From Annulohypoxylon bovei var. microspora (Eukaryota; Ascomycota; Sordariomycetes; Xylariales; Hypoxylaceae): DNA of 36,857 bases. This document shows, piece after piece, positions 35,427-36,857 of this stretch. A program made the translations under genes and the position numbers. Below the pieces are notes generated by a model. The model did no database searches and was not told the origin of the DNA. It was given only the letters and a program-made list of their open reading frames with translations. The DNA is taken from the NCBI GenBank assembly GCA_022836615.1, contig MU405431.1, positions 1 to 36,857 on the forward strand. Reading direction: 5' to 3'. Position 1 is the first letter of the stretch; every line of letters starts with the position of its first letter.

Positions 35427-35735
35427 TATTATTATAAATTAAAAACTTAAAAAATTAATTAAAATAAAAATTAACGTAAATTTACATTATAATTATAAAC
35501 GCGATAAACGTAAATTTTTATAATAAAATTATTAATAATTTTAAATAAATCGTTAAAATTATTAAAATATATATAAAAAAAGTTTCCACGTTAATTAATT
35601 TAATTTACACTTTTAAACATAAATATTATAACTTTAAAAACGAAAAATTATTTTTTTTTTTTTTTATTAATAAAAATAACTTTATTTTTAACCTTATATA
35701 ACATAAATTTACCATTACTTATAAAAACCGTCACA
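35427..35735 (+). repeat. 3' LTR of X copy E
   Basis: Direct repeat of 30184-30492. It ends CCGTCACA, the least mutated LTR terminus in the window, consistent with a canonical CA end. Confidence 0.85.
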
Positions 35736-35756
35736 ATTAAAAATTTAAAACGCGAG

Positions 35757-35826
35757 GCCACCCGTTCGGGTGGCACAATATCCCGAGTTTAGCCGGAGGT
35801 CGATGATTCGATTCCCCGATCTCCCA
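35757..35826 (+). pseudogene. tRNA-like sequence with hairpin and B box
   Basis: A perfect hairpin GCCACCC-GTTC-GGGTGGC (35757-35774) is followed by TGGCACAATATC, an A-box-like word. Then come AGGTC, the B-box-like GATTCGATTCC (35805-35815), ATCTCCC, a discriminator-like A, and CTTTTA. The 3' end matches the minus-strand sequence at 7130-7151 in TTCGATTCCYCGATYTCYCA, including the CTTTTA flank. The acceptor 5' strand (GGGAGAT) is missing and the T stem does not pair well, so it is not an intact tRNA gene. Confidence 0.45.
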
Positions 35827-35879
35827 CTTTTATTTCTTTTACCATGCGACGAAAAACCACTTAACACCACGGTTCGCGC

Positions 35880-36480
35880 ACCCGTTTAACCACCCTTTGA
35901 ACCTCCCCTTTAGCCACCCGTGCTGCCATCCGTCTAACCGCCTGTTAAACCACCTGTAACAACCCTGTAAGCTACCCTTTATCGAACCTTTAAGCCACCC
36001 CTTATCGAACCCTTAAGCCACCTGCCGGGCCTCCCCTTTAACCACCCTTTAAACCACCGGTCTAACCCCCGGTTTAGCCCCCGTTGAACCACCCGTAGCT
36101 ACCTGTAGCCACCTTTCTAACCACCTGTGTAACACCCGTTGAACCACGGGTTTAACTACGGGTCTTTCCACTCGTTGAGTCTCCCCTTTAGCCACCCGTC
36201 TCGTTGAATCCCTGTTGAACCCCCGGTCGAACCACCCGTTGTATCCCCCGTAGCCTCCCCCGATCTAAACACCCGATTAACCACCCGTCAATCCACCCCT
36301 TGAGCCTCCCGTAAAGCCACCCCCGGATGAACCACCCGATCAACCACCCTTCTAACCACCCGTTAAAACCCCCGTCTAAACCTGGTTGAACCACCCCCCC
36401 CCCAACGAACCACCCATCTTACCACCCGTTCAGCCACCCGTAGCCACCTTTCTAACGCCTTAACCACCCTTTCGGGGGTT
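35880..36480. repeat. AACCACCCGTT-type minisatellite
   Basis: Irregular units of 10-16 bases built on AACCACC plus CGTT, CTTT or CGGT recur throughout, with one C9 run near 36395-36403. The minus strand gives a 68-codon open frame (36188-36394) rich in Gly-Trp-Leu repeats; this is a product of GGTGGTT repetition, not a gene. C and G are intact, so this array is the unmutated relative of the patches at 1680-1800, 5121-5308 and 28159-28240. Confidence 0.85.
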
Positions 36481-36857
36481 GCTTAGTCACCCAGCTTAAA
36501 GGTCTTTTTACGTATGCTAAGTCAATTACATAAGCATCTTAGGTAATCAATTCGTCGCTGCCACCCAGCTGGTCCGTGCGCGAGAGCCAGCTTTTGACAA
36601 GCTTTTCGTTTTCGAAAAACTGAATCTTGTCGAAACGCACCTTCTCGCGAACGAACCACCTCGAAAGCTGAGATCTGAGGATCTAATTAGTTAAAAGCTT
36701 TGAGATGGTCCCACCCGCGAGAGGATGCACCCAATCAATCGCCGTGGACATATCGGCCTCCTTGGAGATAACGGGGTTTACACACTTTTTAGCGCCGGAG
36801 ATACGGGATTACCGCGATAGGAGATTTTTGATAAGGATGGACCATGGAGAAAAAAGG

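Larger units (their letters stand above)
30184..35735 (+). mobile_element. Family X LTR retrotransposon, copy E (full length, 5.55 kb)
   Basis: Two direct LTRs of 309 bases (30184-30492, 35427-35735) bound 4.93 kb. Reverse transcriptase is at about 32750-33220, in plus orientation. The order leader, RT, then about 2.2 kb of downstream sequence fits a Ty3/gypsy element with integrase after RNase H. All frames are broken. The element is uninterrupted, so it serves as the empty-site reference for the insertions in copies A and CD. The bases just outside (AACGT left, ATTAA right) do not match, so no target duplication is seen. The right end abuts GC-balanced DNA within 15 bases. Confidence 0.88.
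35745..36857. other. GC-balanced non-coding DNA at the right end
   Basis: Composition switches from AT-rich to balanced within about 15 bases of the end of copy E. The stretch holds a tRNA-like sequence, a 600-base AACCACC minisatellite, one copy of GATGCACCCAATCAA (36724-36738) and otherwise unassigned sequence (36481-36857) with short inverted words such as TTTTCGTTTTCGAAAA (about 36605-36620). No gene is recognisable. The window stops inside it. Confidence 0.7.

Noticed and set aside
36188..36394. 68-codon Gly/Trp-rich open frame on the minus strand
   Set aside because: A translation of the GGTGGTT minisatellite; no independent support.
1..36857. An organellar, apicomplexan or bacterial AT-rich genome
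   Set aside because: Paired repeat copies differ almost only by C:G to T:A changes, with CpA loss and Ty3/gypsy elements, which fits fungal RIP. No organelle or bacterial genes are present.

Overview
The window looks like an AT-rich, repeat-choked heterochromatic block of a filamentous ascomycete (Pezizomycotina-type) genome that has been mutated by RIP (repeat-induced point mutation). Most of the 36.9 kb is extremely A+T rich: a hand count of 8041-8100 gives 10 TpA, no CpA, no TpG, 2 ApC, 1 GpT and only 5 G/C bases. Where two copies of one repeat can be aligned inside the window, nearly all differences are C:G to T:A transitions. I see no intact protein-coding gene on either strand. The species cannot be named from the sequence.

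Main layout. (1) 1-3431: 3' part of a Ty3/gypsy-like LTR retrotransposon, here called family X, plus strand, interrupted by a foreign segment at about 1452-2738. (2) 3432-5749: unassigned mutated DNA with two tandem-repeat patches. (3) 5750-7410: a GC-balanced, non-coding island with 12-bp and 28-bp tandem repeats, a 60-bp GC-rich hairpin and a tRNA-like sequence. (4) 7447-7650: 3' end of a SINE-like element. (5) 7651-15404: unassigned mutated DNA carrying a well-preserved 741-bp terminal-inverted-repeat element, M1 (9730-10470). (6) 15405-22872: a minus-strand X copy with both LTRs, split by a TIR element Y (17309-18863), which is itself split by a tRNA-headed SINE-like element (17525-18394), and by a third small insert near 15770-16008. 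(7) 22873-30183: mutated DNA with a relic end of a second Y copy, a heavily mutated M1 copy (25820 to about 26410), a CGTACG minisatellite and a third TIR element, M3 (28826-29539). (8) 30184-35735: a complete-length plus-strand X copy with two LTRs. (9) 35745-36857: an abrupt return to GC-balanced, non-coding DNA with another tRNA-like sequence and a long AACCACC-type minisatellite.

How it fits together: the X retrotransposon is the scaffold, and it was invaded by smaller non-autonomous elements. Comparing occupied and empty copies in the same window gives insertion boundaries: an 8-bp target duplication for Y, 14-bp for the SINE, 8-bp for M1. RIP damage is heavy in X and Y, intermediate in the SINE and light in M1, consistent with the order of insertion. 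The two GC-balanced islands share a dispersed motif (GATGCACCCAATCAA), tRNA-like B boxes and related minisatellites, so they are probably the same kind of DNA that escaped RIP.
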